Source: Diphasiastrum complanatum
Taxonomy: Eukaryota > Streptophyta > Lycopodiopsida > Lycopodiales > Lycopodiaceae
Assembly (NCBI GenBank): GCA_029204225.1
Contig: CM055113.1
Location: 25,583,462 to 25,647,461, forward strand
DNA: 64,000 nucleotides
Direction of reading: 5' to 3'
In this document: positions 9,844 through 21,593 of the stretch, one piece after another
How the letters are laid out: each line of letters begins with the position of its first letter
Numbering within the stretch: position 1 is the first letter of the stretch
The notes under the pieces: model-generated
Told to the model about the DNA's origin: nothing
Seen by the model: the letters and a program-made list of their open reading frames with translations, nothing else
Database searches by the model: none
Position numbers and translations under genes: made by a program

Positions 9844-10631
9844 TAGTAAAGTTGATTTGCTTGCTACCTTCATCTCTTTGCTTCTTCAAACATTCATTTG
9901 CAAAATGCCCTTTGATTCCACAATTAAAGCATTTCAACTTAGACTTATCTTTCTTTTTTCCAAAAGAGGAAGTCTCACCTTGATCTTGCCCTTTAGACCA
10001 CTTGCCTTTGCCTTTGCCCTTGAACTTGCCTTTGATGAACATAGCCTCCTCTTCATAATGAGATGTCGATGTAGATCCACCTCCTCTTGATTGAAGTCTA
10101 TACTCCTCATTCACCAAGATCTCTTGCAAATCCATAATACTTGGCAAAGTCTTTTGAATAGCAAAACTTTGAACAAGATTAGCATGATCATCCAACAAAC
10201 CATTAAGTATAGCTTGAACAAGTTCTATTTCCTTAATGCTTTCATCCCTCAAAACAAAAGCATGAGTACTCTCTTCCTTCTTTTGTAAACTTTGAAAGAT
10301 TTGTCTTCTTAGAGTCAACATTCTAGATGTAGACTTGGATTCATAAAGCTTCTTCAAAGCTTCCCAAGCCTCCAAAGATGATGTGTGCTTACCAACTTCC
10401 TTGAGAAGTTCATTGGTAACATTCATCTTAATCATGTGTAGAGCTCTTTTAGCTCTCTTGTCATACCTCACTTGATCTTGAGGTGCTCGAGGCCTCTCCT
10501 CCACACCTACAACAATATCTATCAACTCATTCATCTCCAATAAAAACTCCATCCTCACCTTCCAAGTAGAATAGTTGATTGAGGTAAGCCTATCATTGCC
10601 TTCCAACATGAATCCACCACTTGTAGCCATG
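9838..10631 (-). CDS. Ty1/copia gag (CCHC zinc knuckle)
   Basis: Starting at MATSGGFMLEGNDRL (about 10631), this frame runs without a stop through the copia gag UBN2/DUF4219-like region (YSTWKVRMEFLL, EAWEALKKLYESKS, LRRQIFQSL) to a Lys/Gly-rich linker and the zinc knuckle CFNCGIKGHFANEC. The gag binds element RNA and forms the particle. A longer frame extends upstream of that Met to 10705, but MATSGG matches the gag start seen near 63512, so I prefer it. The PBS at 11221-11232 and the LTR beyond identify the 5' side. The element is cut just after the knuckle; pol is missing. Confidence 0.85.
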
Positions 10632-11220
10632 TTGCAATGATCTGATCTTTTTCTTTCAACTTGTTTCAATGCATAAAGCACTCTCTTTAATGTCAACAAA
10701 TGCACTCAAGAAGAAATCACAAAGACATGAAACCTCTCAAATCTCTTCTAGCACTTCTAACTAGAAAATCAACACATAGAATAGTGAAATTTTGATCACC
10801 CTATGATCTATCCTCAATCTAATGATTATTGCCACTTTCTAAGATTAAAACACACTCAAATGAAGTTTAGTAACCTCACAAAATAGAGATCCAATCAAAA
10901 TTAGGGTTTTGACAAAATCACAAAAAATTGAATATCTCAAATTCTACATGCAATTTCTAAAAACTTGATATATCTTCTTGTAGACTCCAATGTGACCTTC
11001 CTAATGCACCAAAAATCATCTAAATCTAGTAAGACAAGTGTGAGATTGGAATTGATCAATTATATAACCCTAGATTGAGTTTTGACCTACAAAAGATCCA
11101 ATCTACATATGCAAAAATGCTGATTTTTGAGTAGAAATCAATCTAGCATGCTCTAGCATTGGTAACTCCTCCAAGTACTTGCTAAAGATGGCTGATCATT
11201 CCATAACCTGAAACACAATA

Positions 11221-11232
11221 GCTCTGATACCA
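11221..11232 (-). other. Primer-binding site, initiator tRNA-Met type
   Basis: The minus strand reads TGGTATCAGAGC immediately beside the LTR edge. This is the standard plant copia PBS, complementary to the 3' end of initiator tRNA-Met. Confidence 0.85.
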
Positions 11233-11885
11233 TGTGAAGGATTTTAGATCATTCAAGATCCAATCCATGTCCCTAATCTATGGTTACAATAAGGAGCAAA
11301 CCAACAATGCTGCCAATGTAGAAAAAACAGCATCTACATACAAAATGAGATGCAAACTCTAAGAGATACTGATCAAACACGAACCAGAACCTATAACATG
11401 TTTGTTGTTTGTACCATTGCAATACCCTACTGTATTTCACACGTGTGGAACTGAAAATAACAAAATATGAGCATTCTACACACAAGATTACAAGATATCA
11501 TCATGAGAGTGCACCAATGAGTAGTAGAACCCAAAGAGGACCATGTATAATGATGAAATGAGAGAGAGAAGAGAGAAGATGTGTCTCTCCACAAGTTACA
11601 TCCTTTCATAGAGTGTCCAAACCCTATTTGGCAACTTGGCTTTCCCTCCAAAATGTAAACCCTACTATTTTTGGGTCTAGATTCAATGTACCCAAAGTTC
11701 AATTTTGAATCTCTCTCAAACTCAACTACCAACTTTCCCACACTCTCAAAAGGTGTTTATTGAATGTATTTTAAACCAATATAACTTCAAAAAGTTTATC
11801 TCTAAGTCTAAAATGAGTTTTAGCCTCATATTGACAATTTATCAAAATATGAATAAACTAGACCAAACTAGTTGGAATTCTCACA
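11233..11885 (-). mobile_element. 5' LTR of the copia element whose gag lies at 9838-10631
   Basis: The plus strand shows TGTGAAGGAT at the left edge (right beside the PBS) and ATTCTCACA at the right edge, giving the TG...CA ends and short TGTGA/TCACA inverted repeats of a 653-bp LTR. It encloses a GAGAGA-rich tract at about 11558-11580. The partner LTR is absent, so no target duplication can be tested. Confidence 0.7.
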
Positions 11886-12179
11886 TGTAGCGTGCTGCTA
11901 TAGAGAAGGATCCGATGCCACAGTAGTCATGTTTAGCTCAGCCCTTATCTGAGGTAAAGAATTTGCTATCGAGGTTTTTACTAATTTAATTCTTTTGCCA
12001 CTGTTGAATTTCTCATAATTTTCCTAATGTTACATGAACGTGACGTAGCAAGCTCAAGCAGAGGTGGACGTTATGATGCCAGATCCTTTGTCCTCAATGC
12101 AACTAAAATCTATAGTTGATGAGACTTGACCTCATTGCTTCTAGAAGTGTACTTGTGTTTTATACTTCACATGTACATT

Positions 12180-12335
12180 TATATGATTCATACAAAAGTA
12201 GCCAAAAAAATTGCGGACCAAAATTGCGGATTTGCCAAAAAAATTGCGGGAACCGTTTCCACAATTTTTTTGGCAAAAAATGACAAAAATTGTGAAAATT
12301 TTCGCAATTTTTGCCATTTTTTCTTTCTTGTAGTG
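12180..12335 (-). mobile_element. Terminus of a CACTA transposon with subterminal repeats
   Basis: The right edge on the minus strand begins CACTACAAGAAAG (12323-12335), the canonical CACTA terminal inverted repeat. Inside it, a short motif (AAATTGCG or its complement) recurs in both orientations, as is usual for transposase-binding subterminal repeats, and a perfect 13-bp hairpin arm pair (GCCAAAAAAATTG / CAATTTTTTTGGC) is present at about 12234-12275. I found no partner terminus nearby, so this is an orphan end or a decayed MITE. Confidence 0.65.
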
Positions 12336-12595
12336 CACTACTGTATTGTTCATTTGTGCACTTTGTATGAATGAATCATCTTCAATATTTCTGCTGCTAA
12401 CTGTTGCATTTTTTATCCTACACGCCTACGCTCAAAGCTTCGAACTTCCACTGAAAGTCATCCCCACGTTTTATGACATATCCATGAGTTGTCCAACACT
12501 CAACAATTTTTTTGTGATGGATAGTACATAAAGAACATTATCAAGATCTAATATTTTTTAAGATCAAAGACATAATGGAATAGATCCTATGCCAT

Positions 12596-13400
12596 TTATC
12601 TTACACTCTTGGTCACTTGCAATGAATATGAACTTTTTAGAGTCATTATATGAGAGTAAGATAGAAAAATATACTTTTGGATGAGCCATGTGGGAGCTAA
12701 AGACCCATTATCAATCCACCATATATCCTTGGAGTTGTCCTTGCTTGATGTTGATATTGTAGATTCCACCAAGGATGAGTTGCATTCATCCTCCTCCTCC
12801 TCAAGCACTAAGTTGTCTTGCTTGTCCCTCTCTTGGACATTCCTTTTCTTGCAATACTCAAAGCAAACTGTCCCTTTTTTCCAAAAAATAAATATTTGAG
12901 CTTTGACTTGTCCTTCTTGCTCTTGCCTTTGGAACTTGAAACTCCATCCTTGTCCGTGGCCTCCTTGCCTTGGTTCTTCTTGGATGGATTAGTCTTCTTC
13001 TTGCCTTTGAATGATAAGTTGTCCTTCTCACATCCATCTTGCAAGGACAAAGATCTCATCCTTGCCTTGAAATTTTGCATCCTACTCTCCTCGGCCACAA
13101 GTAGACTATGGAGCTTTTCAATAGGAGGTATATGAGTTTTGATGGCAAAAATTTGGACTAGATTAGTGTACTCATCATCTAGTCCATTGAGACTGACTTT
13201 CAGAAGTTCATGATCTTGGATTCTATCTCCAATGAAAGCCAATTCTTTGTTCAAAGATTTGATTCTAAGCACATACTCTTATGCACTCTCACCACTTTCC
13301 TTCATGCTTTGAAGTACTTGATTTCTAAGCATGAAAATTCGAAGTGTTGTTGGATTCATAGATTCCTTTTAATGAATCCCAAGCTGTTGATTTCACACGT
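12596..13400 (-). pseudogene. Ty1/copia gag-protease fragment
   Basis: The minus-strand frame 13272-12808 is gag: LLKVSLNGLDDEYTNLVQ, then KLHSLLVAEESRMQN and a Lys-rich tail with a degenerate knuckle (YLFFGKKGQFALSIARKG). The frame 12808-12596 continues into the protease, with DIWWIDNGS in place of the usual W..DSGAS. N-terminal gag can be traced with frameshifts to about 13400. Its left end adjoins unrelated sequence, and its right end adjoins the LTR at 13439. Confidence 0.7.
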
Positions 13401-13438
13401 GTGGACTGTCCACAACATGTACTTGTGATCTCTTAAGG

Positions 13439-14210
13439 TGTGTTGATGCACCAAGATCAAGACTAGATTGAGATTCAAGATCTATCTTTGATTCTATGGC
13501 AAAAACACACTAGTACATGCATTCAATCACTTCCAACTCTCACTCACATGTGTGGGAAGTGTTCCAAAAGTAATCTAAGTAAAAACAAGATGCTCTCCTT
13601 AGGTAGAGAGAGAAAATCATCAATAGCTCTCGGGTAGAGAGAGAAAGCTAGAAAATCACTTACACTCAAAATCCACCCAATCTCAAAATCAATTAGATCC
13701 AAATGAGGAGTACAATGATACTAGTAGATCCACGAGCTACCACTATACTTAACTATGATTGGACCACACTTTGCCACCTCTTAATCCTATTGGACCATTG
13801 ATCCATGCACCTCTAAATTCTATTGGACCATTTTCAAGCAAACCTTAAATTCTTTTGGACCACTCATGGTTCCACCTCTAAATCCTATTGGACCTCTTAA
13901 ACTTCATCAAACAAAAGCATTACACTTGTCTACACTCTAATTGGCACAAGTTTGGCCTCCTACTCTATTTTGGCTCAATAGTGGCATTACAAGTGGAAAT
14001 GGATAATCTGCCATCTATGCCAAATTTGACCCTATCAACATCCTACACCTAAATGCTTGACTACGAAATTCTATGAGACCCCTATATCAAACATTTTTAT
14101 TTACTTTAAAATTCTCCACACTTGGGAACATCCTCCACACATGTGAGATTCACTTACAAACTTCTATCATAAAAAATACCAAGCTAGATTTTTGCCAATT
14201 TCTCACACTC
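13439..14210 (-). mobile_element. Probable 3' LTR of copia copy A
   Basis: The edges are TGTGTTGATG on the left and TTTCTCACA on the right. Next to the right edge, the minus strand carries a purine-rich run (GAGGAGGAGTGTGAG) of the kind that serves as the polypurine tract, and the coding remnant of copy A lies just beyond. The length is about 770 bp. No target duplication can be tested because the other LTR is missing. Confidence 0.55.
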
Positions 14211-14319
14211 CTCCTCAAAAAATAGCTTGGAAAGGGACTAGATCACTTGAGAAGTTTGTAAATCTTTTTGAGTAGTTCCTTTGGTATGCATAAGAAGTGA
14301 AGATCAGCCAAGGGATCCA

Positions 14320-15609
14320 TCATAGCAGCACTCTCACCATATCCATGATAAGATCTCTTTGGTAGAGATCTTGTGCCAATGCCTTTGAAAAGTGCTCCAC
14401 CAATATGCCACTATGATCATGGGCTTCCTCCATGCTTGATGATGATTTTTGCTTTGAAAGTTCCACTTGCATGATGGATGCACCATAAATAGAGAAATCT
14501 GAGGCTTCCAAGCCTCATAAGGATCATGGAGATCAAGATCATAAGATGTGAAACAATGATGATTATCAAGATTATGCTTTCTAGCTTGACTAGTCCACAT
14601 ACAATGAACTATATCCATGATGGATCTAATCTTGATATCAAAGACTATCTTGATCTTTTTTAGGCTAGTTACTTTCTCAAGGATGTAAGTGTCCACTTTG
14701 GATGCTTCACTTAATCTCAAGAGGAGTTTACAATTTGCCTCAAAACATGTGAAAACATGATTTTCAAAAAAGTGAGTACCAAGCTCAATCTTGTTCTTAC
14801 TAGAATCAAGAGCATACTTTTGACAATACAATATCTTGCTTTCAAAAAGTATTGGAAACACATCTACGTCAATAATGACAAGAAACATGTCCATAACATA
14901 AGCATAATACAAAACTAGTATAGCTTTTCTTGAATTTTGAGATCCAAAAAACTCAATGAAGCAAGATAGCATTTCAAGCAAAGGAAGAGAGGCATATATG
15001 AATGTGTTGTAGTAGATACAACATGAAAGATGCCCCTCTTTGCCATGTAAGGTGAGCCATAAATACTCGGCCATGCATCTTGAAGATCTTCTTGAAATCA
15101 TATGAAGAAGAAACTCCTCCTCACACTTTGGCCCCATCATAAATTGAATACCTTCAAAAAAGATAACTTGTGATGCTTCTTGAGAAGCCTTGATCTCGGC
15201 CACTTCCAAGATTGAATCTTCATGCAATATGACATGTCTATTCACAATCACTTTTGAAATAGAGTGTAAAGACACTAAGGGCCTCCTTGATGGATGAGTA
15301 TCCAATCATGATCCATGAGCTTGGATCATCCTTCCTTCCTTGTTTCCAAGGGAATATGTGCAAAGCAAGCTTAGGCTTCATCTTGAATAAAACTTCATAT
15401 GGTGCTATTCCTTCAAGAGCTCCAATACTCCTCAAAGCTTTGATCTTCAATGAGAATTTCTTCTCAACATATGCTTTGAATAATAAGGAATAATCATACA
15501 CCATAATACTTGAAGAGAGAAGATATGTGCATCTTGTGTGATCATCCTCCTTTGAAATATTGGACATATAAGAAACATCAAGAGAGTTTGCACTCTCACT
15601 TGGATCCAA
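14320..15609 (-). mobile_element. Internally deleted Ty1/copia element, copy A (no reverse transcriptase)
   Basis: The minus strand reads from 15609. SNISKEDDHTRCT joins pre-integrase sequence directly to the middle of the integrase core. KIKALRSIGALEGIAPYEVLF then jumps from the core to its C-terminal part, so the HHCC zinc finger and two of the three catalytic acidic residues are gone while the frame stays open. A +1 shift near 15290 leads to VIVNRHVILHED, the usual integrase-end block. The 14334-15200 frame is not recognisable as RT, but the end (ILVEHFSKALAQDLYQRDL) is the RNase H tail motif (D.FTKAL). Copy B at 44190-46619 shares both deletions. Confidence 0.75.
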
Positions 15610-15732
15610 TTTGAAGTGTCATTGTCTCATCTTTTGCCAATAAGGTTCTTGTTGTCTAGAATGACCTGGGTAGGGCTCGAAGAAAATAACTAAGCTGTTT
15701 TTCTTTAGAAATTGTATTTTTGCACCAGAATT

Positions 15733-16089
15733 CTACAAGTAAACAAACAGATCTTTTATCTTTAGCACGAATATGTTCAGGTCTTTGTCGTCCCACTGTA
15801 GGTAAGTTAATTGGTCTTCCAAGACCATGATCTGATTACGAGATCGAGTCTCATTCTTGATTTTCAAATCTTCCCATAAATCTTTTGCGTTCGAAATTGA
15901 TGTAATAATTGCTATAACTTTGTCATTTTTTAAACTCCATTCTCGAAGTTCTTTGCCAGGATTAGCTACTGGCTTCTCCTCTATTGGTTCTACCCATTGC
16001 CATAGACCTTCGCCCTTCAACAAGAGTGAAGTCTCTAATTTCCAAATCAAGTAATTTGAACCTTCTGGACCCAAGATCATGGTGATCAT
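15733..16089 (-). pseudogene. Ty1/copia gag N-terminus (second lineage)
   Basis: This frame reads NYLIWKLETSLLLKGEGLWQ and later IAIITSISNAKDLWEDLK, typical of copia gag N-termini (W...M...L....LW). It ends at a stop near 15733. PBS-like sequence and LTR sequence follow on its 5' side. A damaged relative lies at 54080-54655. Confidence 0.7.
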
Positions 16090-16189
16090 ATTTTCTGAAT
16101 CACTCCAAATAGCGGCTTGCTAATGGATGTATGAAGAATGCTGAGAGGGATGCGAAGATACCACTATATCGACTATGATTCGTTCTGAT

Positions 16190-16850
16190 ATCAATGTATC
16201 AGCTTTGAACCTGTATACTCTGATACCACTATATCAAATTTAATTCTGTAAGCTTTGATACCACTATAGAAAAAATAGAAATTATTCTTCCACAAAGGAC
16301 ACGATGAAAGTTTGAATAAATCAAATTAATATCCGTGTCTTCAATCGGGTCTGTATCTGATCTATGTACTAATAGAACAATGTTTGCCTTGATTGAATAT
16401 GCGTGCGGAAATAATATGCGGAAGTAAGAGACAACTTAAAACATTTTAGAAAATAAGAAACTATTGATCAAAAACGAATTTTTATAACTCTGAATCTGAA
16501 TCATCAATATACATCTCTTGCTGTCTTATCTCGTTGTTGTGTCTCTGATTGAGTGAGTGAGTTACGAGTAGTGCACATGTATTTATATTGCTACAAGACA
16601 AGTCTTTTGGCCTTTTATTTACAGGTCTTTGGTCTTTTAATTCTGTAACAGTAGATATCTAACTGTTTACGATGGTTGATATCCAAATAGATGCTTTGTT
16701 TCTAGGGTCGAATAAATTATGTTCGTGAATTATTCGCGACAGGCCATCTTTTTGTCTCAACTTCGTGTTTCGCGAATTGTTCGCGACACTCGTCTCTTCA
16801 CGACATTTTTGTCTTTCGCAAATTATTCGCGACAGATGACAACTTTGAGA
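16190..16850 (-). mobile_element. PBS cluster and 5' LTR fragment of the copia at 15733
   Basis: Three PBS-like phrases (CTGATATCA, CTCTGATACCA, CTTTGATACCA) occur within 16175-16266. The sequence from about 16268 matches the LTR-like sequence at 54391 onward (ATTATTCTTCCACA, TTTGAATAAATCAAA). The far end contains several palindromic ATTCGCGA words at about 16730-16835. The LTR start is TA here where the 54-kb copy has TG. The outer boundary is not clear. Confidence 0.5.
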
Positions 16851-17255
16851 GTGAATCTATTTAGGAAGGCACTTATTATTGACTTTTCATGATTTAGATG
16901 TTTTCATGTGTCATCTTAAGTTCTTGCTATTTTAGCCCTTTTTAGCATATGTGTTTAATCTTGTGTGGTTCTAATTTAGGTAAGCTTTTAGAGAGGGTTT
17001 GGAAGAGTGCATGTGAGTGAATAGATAGGGAAAAGAGTGTGTGTGTGTGGAAGTGTGTGTGAGAGTTAGGAGAAAAGTAGAGTTAATGTTATTTGGTTTT
17101 GGTTATGTTCTCATGGCATTTTGTTTGTAAATAGAAGTAGTGTTTAACCCTTTTTATTATGCAAGCATCTCCAAGGCTCTTAGGTTCGAGCCCATTCCCC
17201 GTGCTACAAACGACTTAGAAAGAGGAGGTAGAAGCCCTCTTCTTCTTGACAACAT

Positions 17256-17273
17256 TGGCGCCGTTGCTGGGGA
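17256..17273 (+). other. Primer-binding site of an Athila/Tat-type Ty3/gypsy element
   Basis: TGGCGCCGTTGCTGGGGA differs by one base from the classic TGGCGCCGTTGCCGGGGA PBS of Athila-type elements, complementary to the tRNA-Asp 3' end. The bases just before it (TTGACAACAT) would be the LTR end. An LTR should therefore lie to the left, but I could not fix its start. Confidence 0.75.
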
Positions 17274-18400
17274 GCCAAATGTTTGCTAAACTTTTGTTGT
17301 TTTTCACTTTTTCTACTTGCTTTGTTATAGGGACTGGTCACTCATTTTTAGTGGCTACTTTGTAAAAAAAAAAATTATGCGTGTTATGCTTGTGGTTTGG
17401 ATGTGTTGAGCATATGTGTGTGTGGGCCTATTATTGATCTAACATCTCTCCACAAAATGGTGCCAAAAACAGCCTTCAATCTATTTTTTAAGCTATCATG
17501 AATCTGCCTTCCTAGAACTGACTGTGAGAACTTGTCACAAAACTGCCAAATAGGATTCACAATCCCCAATACCATATATCAGAGGGGTGAACCAGAATTG
17601 TAAGATTTGAAGATTTTATTGAGAAAAGACACTCTGAACCTGTTTGCTATTCCCAGAGCTCCAAATCTGCCCATCTAGACTCACCTAGCTCAGATTAGAG
17701 ACTTCATTACCTATTGAAACCATTATCCAGAGAGGGCGAACCTAGACCATGCACCATTTCCAAGAAATCTGATCTCAAAGTTCTAGACATTCTTGCCTCT
17801 ACAGTCTCAGTAGTAACCCATTTTGGCTCGCCTCCTTCATCATTGACAGATCTCACTGAGGCCAGTACACTGCCTAGTGGGCAAGCTCAGATCCCAAGGA
17901 TCAATCCTTGCAGATTGGAAAGTGTGAAAGTCTTGATTTTTGCACTTTTTGGCCTCCCAAGAGTACTTTTGAGCTCCCCCACCTACAAGTGAAAAAGTGC
18001 TTAATTTCACTTGAGTTTTACCTACTATACTCAAGGGGATTACAAAATCCATCAGATCATTCCCCAAATGCAAGTCCAAGTCCAAATGCTAGCAATTATG
18101 GATCCCAAAAACAGAAGGGAGTGGCACCATCACCTCCCTCCTCAGTATCAATGGCAGATGATCAACCCTTAGCCGTAGGACCATATCCTAATGCCAAGGA
18201 AGAAGGACACCACTACCAGTAAATACGCCATTGGATACAGGAGGCACGGGTAGAGAAAGTTGAACAAGCCAAGGAAAAACTTGCAGAATCTCTAGCCACT
18301 AAAGTTCCAGCACCACCAGCAGGCTCACAGTTAAGAACAAATTTTAACGACTATTTGCACCATCACGAATTATCGTTCCAGATGGGAGAGCCTGAGGTTC
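17274..18400 (+). other. Leader and decayed internal region after the Athila-type PBS
   Basis: The region has several short frames (for example 17714-17992 and 17908-18222) but no motif that I can assign. The Pro/Ser/Glu-rich composition at 18050-18400 would fit a decayed gag, but this is weak. Confidence 0.25.
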
Positions 18401-20200
18401 CACAAACATAATTGCTCACAAGTTTATTGACTAGCCAAATTGAGTTCTTATAAACTCTCACACATTCAAACATGAGCAAATAACTCACATATGAGATGGT
18501 GGGAGCTGTTTCTCCTGTTTATTAATTTTCCAGTGATGGTCACTCCACAAATATCATCGTGCACAATAAGTACATTAATATCCCAAGTAGGCCTTGCCCA
18601 AATGTCAAAGATGAAATAACTATGACTTGAGTCTACACCTTCGAGGCACAAATTTTTCTCTTATCCAGCTTAACCAACTGCAAAAGACAAATTTCCCCAT
18701 GCACATAGCGACATGCATTCCCCTATAAGACTTATATAATATATGTTTGCAAGATAACAAATTTGCATGTAAGAATCAATGTGCTCTCCCACAACCTCTC
18801 ATGCATGCAATTTATGAAAGTTGAGCTTAGATTAGTAATGTGGAGCATCTTCTTTCGCTTATTTGTTTTAACCTCTTTAAAATAGTACATCACAAAAGAT
18901 AATTGATGATTGATCATTTGGGTGGGAGTGGGATGCTCATGACCCTACACATACATTAAAGATATGTGGATTGCTCATTTGGTGTAGCACGTGGGAGGAG
19001 TCTATGTTTCTCTTGGATGGTTATGTTCTTTAACTTCTTGAGGTCGTTATTTCAAACTTTATCTCAAATGACTAAGTCGAACAAGTCAACTTGGGTAGGA
19101 GCACTATTATGGCATCCCCTATGGCGTAGGCTCAAATCCTGCTTGTTGCGAACTCAACATATTGGAGTATTGAGCCTGCGTCTAAGCTTGGTCTACTAAT
19201 CTTTGTATACTTCATATATGTACATAGAATCTATGTACAAGTAACTACCTTGCAGTGTAACAACAAGAAGAATCTATGTACAAGTAACTACCTTGCGGTG
19301 TAACAACAAGAAGAAAAGGAAAACATGTAAGCCAAAAAACATTGGGAGTGGCAAAAGATGAAAAGGCCTTTGGTCAAGGGACACATGGGCATTAATCATG
19401 GAGACTTGGCAACTAGGGTGCTTGTGGCTTGCATATATCCCCCACTATGGATGAAATGTGTGTAGACTCTTAGGTGCCTGACTAGTATCGAAGGTATCAA
19501 CTTGAGTATCAAGGAACCGACAAGTCTTGTATATGATATTAAGATGTTGGGGTTGATAGGTAACAAGTCGATAATCATATTGATACTTGGACTAGAGGCA
19601 AAAATATGGATTTTGCCTTGGTATCAAAGATAGTTTCAAATTTTTATTTATATCCAAAATTTACAAATGTAATGCATTTGATTCATGGTGCACCAAATAC
19701 ATTGGTGGGCACCAACAACGTATTGGCTTGTCAAGTCATGTTCGTATTGATGATTGCATGCTACCTTTCAAAAATGCGTGACTTTAAAGAAATTAAATAT
19801 ATTTATAGCTGGGTTGAAAATTTGATGATATCACCATTGCAATGCCAGTCCAAAAGATATGAGTCATCAGCTCTTAGAACATACTTATATTAATATCGGC
19901 CTGGCATGAAAAATCTTAAAAAAGTGTAATATCGGGACCCGGCTGGTATGAAAAATTTCAATACCCACCGAAATCCCTTGCAAGGGGTGGGAAGAAAGGA
20001 GGTTGGCATATAAACTAGGTGATGCCACATTGAGACAGCACCAAAATGGCTTAGACATAGAGATGCTCAAGCCTCAAGGTCCGAGGTCCATTGACCCAAG
20101 TTCCAAGGTCCAACTTCCAAGCCTAAACTTAGAGTAGCCTCCTCCGCCTAAATAAGGCCTGCGCTTTGGGGCACGATAAGGCCCTAAAAGTCTTCAGTCC
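18400..20200. other. Unassigned region with a 43-bp tandem duplication
   Basis: No gene is recognised. A unit beginning GAATCTATGTACAAGTAAC is present at 19227-19269 and again at 19270-19312 with one difference. Short related phrases ending TGAAAAAT recur near 19900 and 19950. Confidence 0.4.
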
Positions 20201-21593
20201 TCCATCGACGACGCAGTGGCAGCAAGCAGCACATAATAGACCCTCTCTCTTTCTCTTTCTCTCTTTCTCTCTCAAAAAATGTTCAGTACTGATACTTCCA
20301 CTCCTGTCCCTCTGTACTATCTAAGACTGTATACAGTCTAGCAGCTACTTTTATTTTTTTCTCTTCTTCTTCTGCAGCAGTGGCAGCCGCCTCTTAATGA
20401 TCTCAGCATGGATGATGTCCGTCCCTTTTCTCTTTTCTCGTCTTCTCCTCTCTTTGATGTTCGTGGCTGGTACACAAGCGAGAGACACAGAGAGCGAGAG
20501 AGAGAAACTTACTTACTGCTGGTTTTTATCAGAGATTAGAATGATCGTGAGTAGATGAGTGTAGGCTGATGGGTTTGTCAGCCGCCATAATTTTGTCGCA
20601 TGGAGTGTTCGTCTCTCAGAGCGGAGGCCGGTGTGTGCCGAGGGGGGCTGCCCACGTTGGATGCCATGAAATTTTGCCTATTTTTGTATGTGAGAAGAAA
20701 GTTAGAATTACCTTGAGATGAGCTTGAAAAGTTTCTAAATTTGCTTTTGGGTTTAGCCCTGTGATGCTTGAGCAACCTGATCCGATCCGTCTTAAATCGG
20801 GTGCTTTGATGATTTTGCGAGCTGCAACCTAGGAGCTGTTGGCAAGCTTCGGGGCTCCCATGTTCTGACTTGTATGAAGAGAAAGTCTTTTGCACCGCAG
20901 GCTTTGCCAGGGTGGATCTAAGAAATTCACGTGTTAATAACTCCATCGAAGTTGTGTCACTGATTCCTTACCCTTTCAACTTTCGACCACCTTTAGCAGA
21001 AGTCTATTTGGTATGAAGGTACACACATATACACAGATGGGGACTAAACACCCAGCGATTTTTGTTCACCTCCCTCGCTACAGTGGATGAAATCCAGTGA
21101 GTGTTATATGCAGATTTCGCTATTTTCTGTTTCCTCTACTTTTCAGCTCTCCCTGTAGCACTAGCTTAATGAATACGATACAAGGAGTTCGAGCAGTATG
21201 GTTTCGGTTGGACAGCAGATGCTAAGTAGATTGCCGTTTGACTTCATACTTAGTTTTCGAAGCCATGCTAGCTGTCTTGCTTCTAATATTTTGAAATTAG
21301 CTGTGTCTCCGTCCTCATTGCAAATACCATGGCAAACAAATTTCTTTCTCTATAGATCTGTGTATACCGACCAGACAACGAATGTAATCTCATGTTGCTT
21401 ATTGAATAGATCCTGTAAAGCTCCCTACTTTCCGAGATTGTTGTTCTCATGAACTCAACCATGTCATGACAAGTTTCAGTAGCAAAGATAGATTTTTCCC
21501 CAGATCTTTGCGTCTATCTATATTCTAGACATTCAGGCCAAACCGAAATGGAATATCAAAAGAGATGATCAGTTATCTAAAACAGCTGCAAGA
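20200..21593 (+). promoter_or_regulatory. Upstream region and probable 5' UTR of the HD-Zip IV gene
   Basis: CT-rich tracts lie at 20240-20275 and 20355-20375, and a GA-rich tract at 20490-20510, as is common in plant promoters and leaders. No coding frame with similarity is seen. The transcription start cannot be placed. A leader intron is possible, because more than 1 kb separates these tracts from the ATG. Confidence 0.35.
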
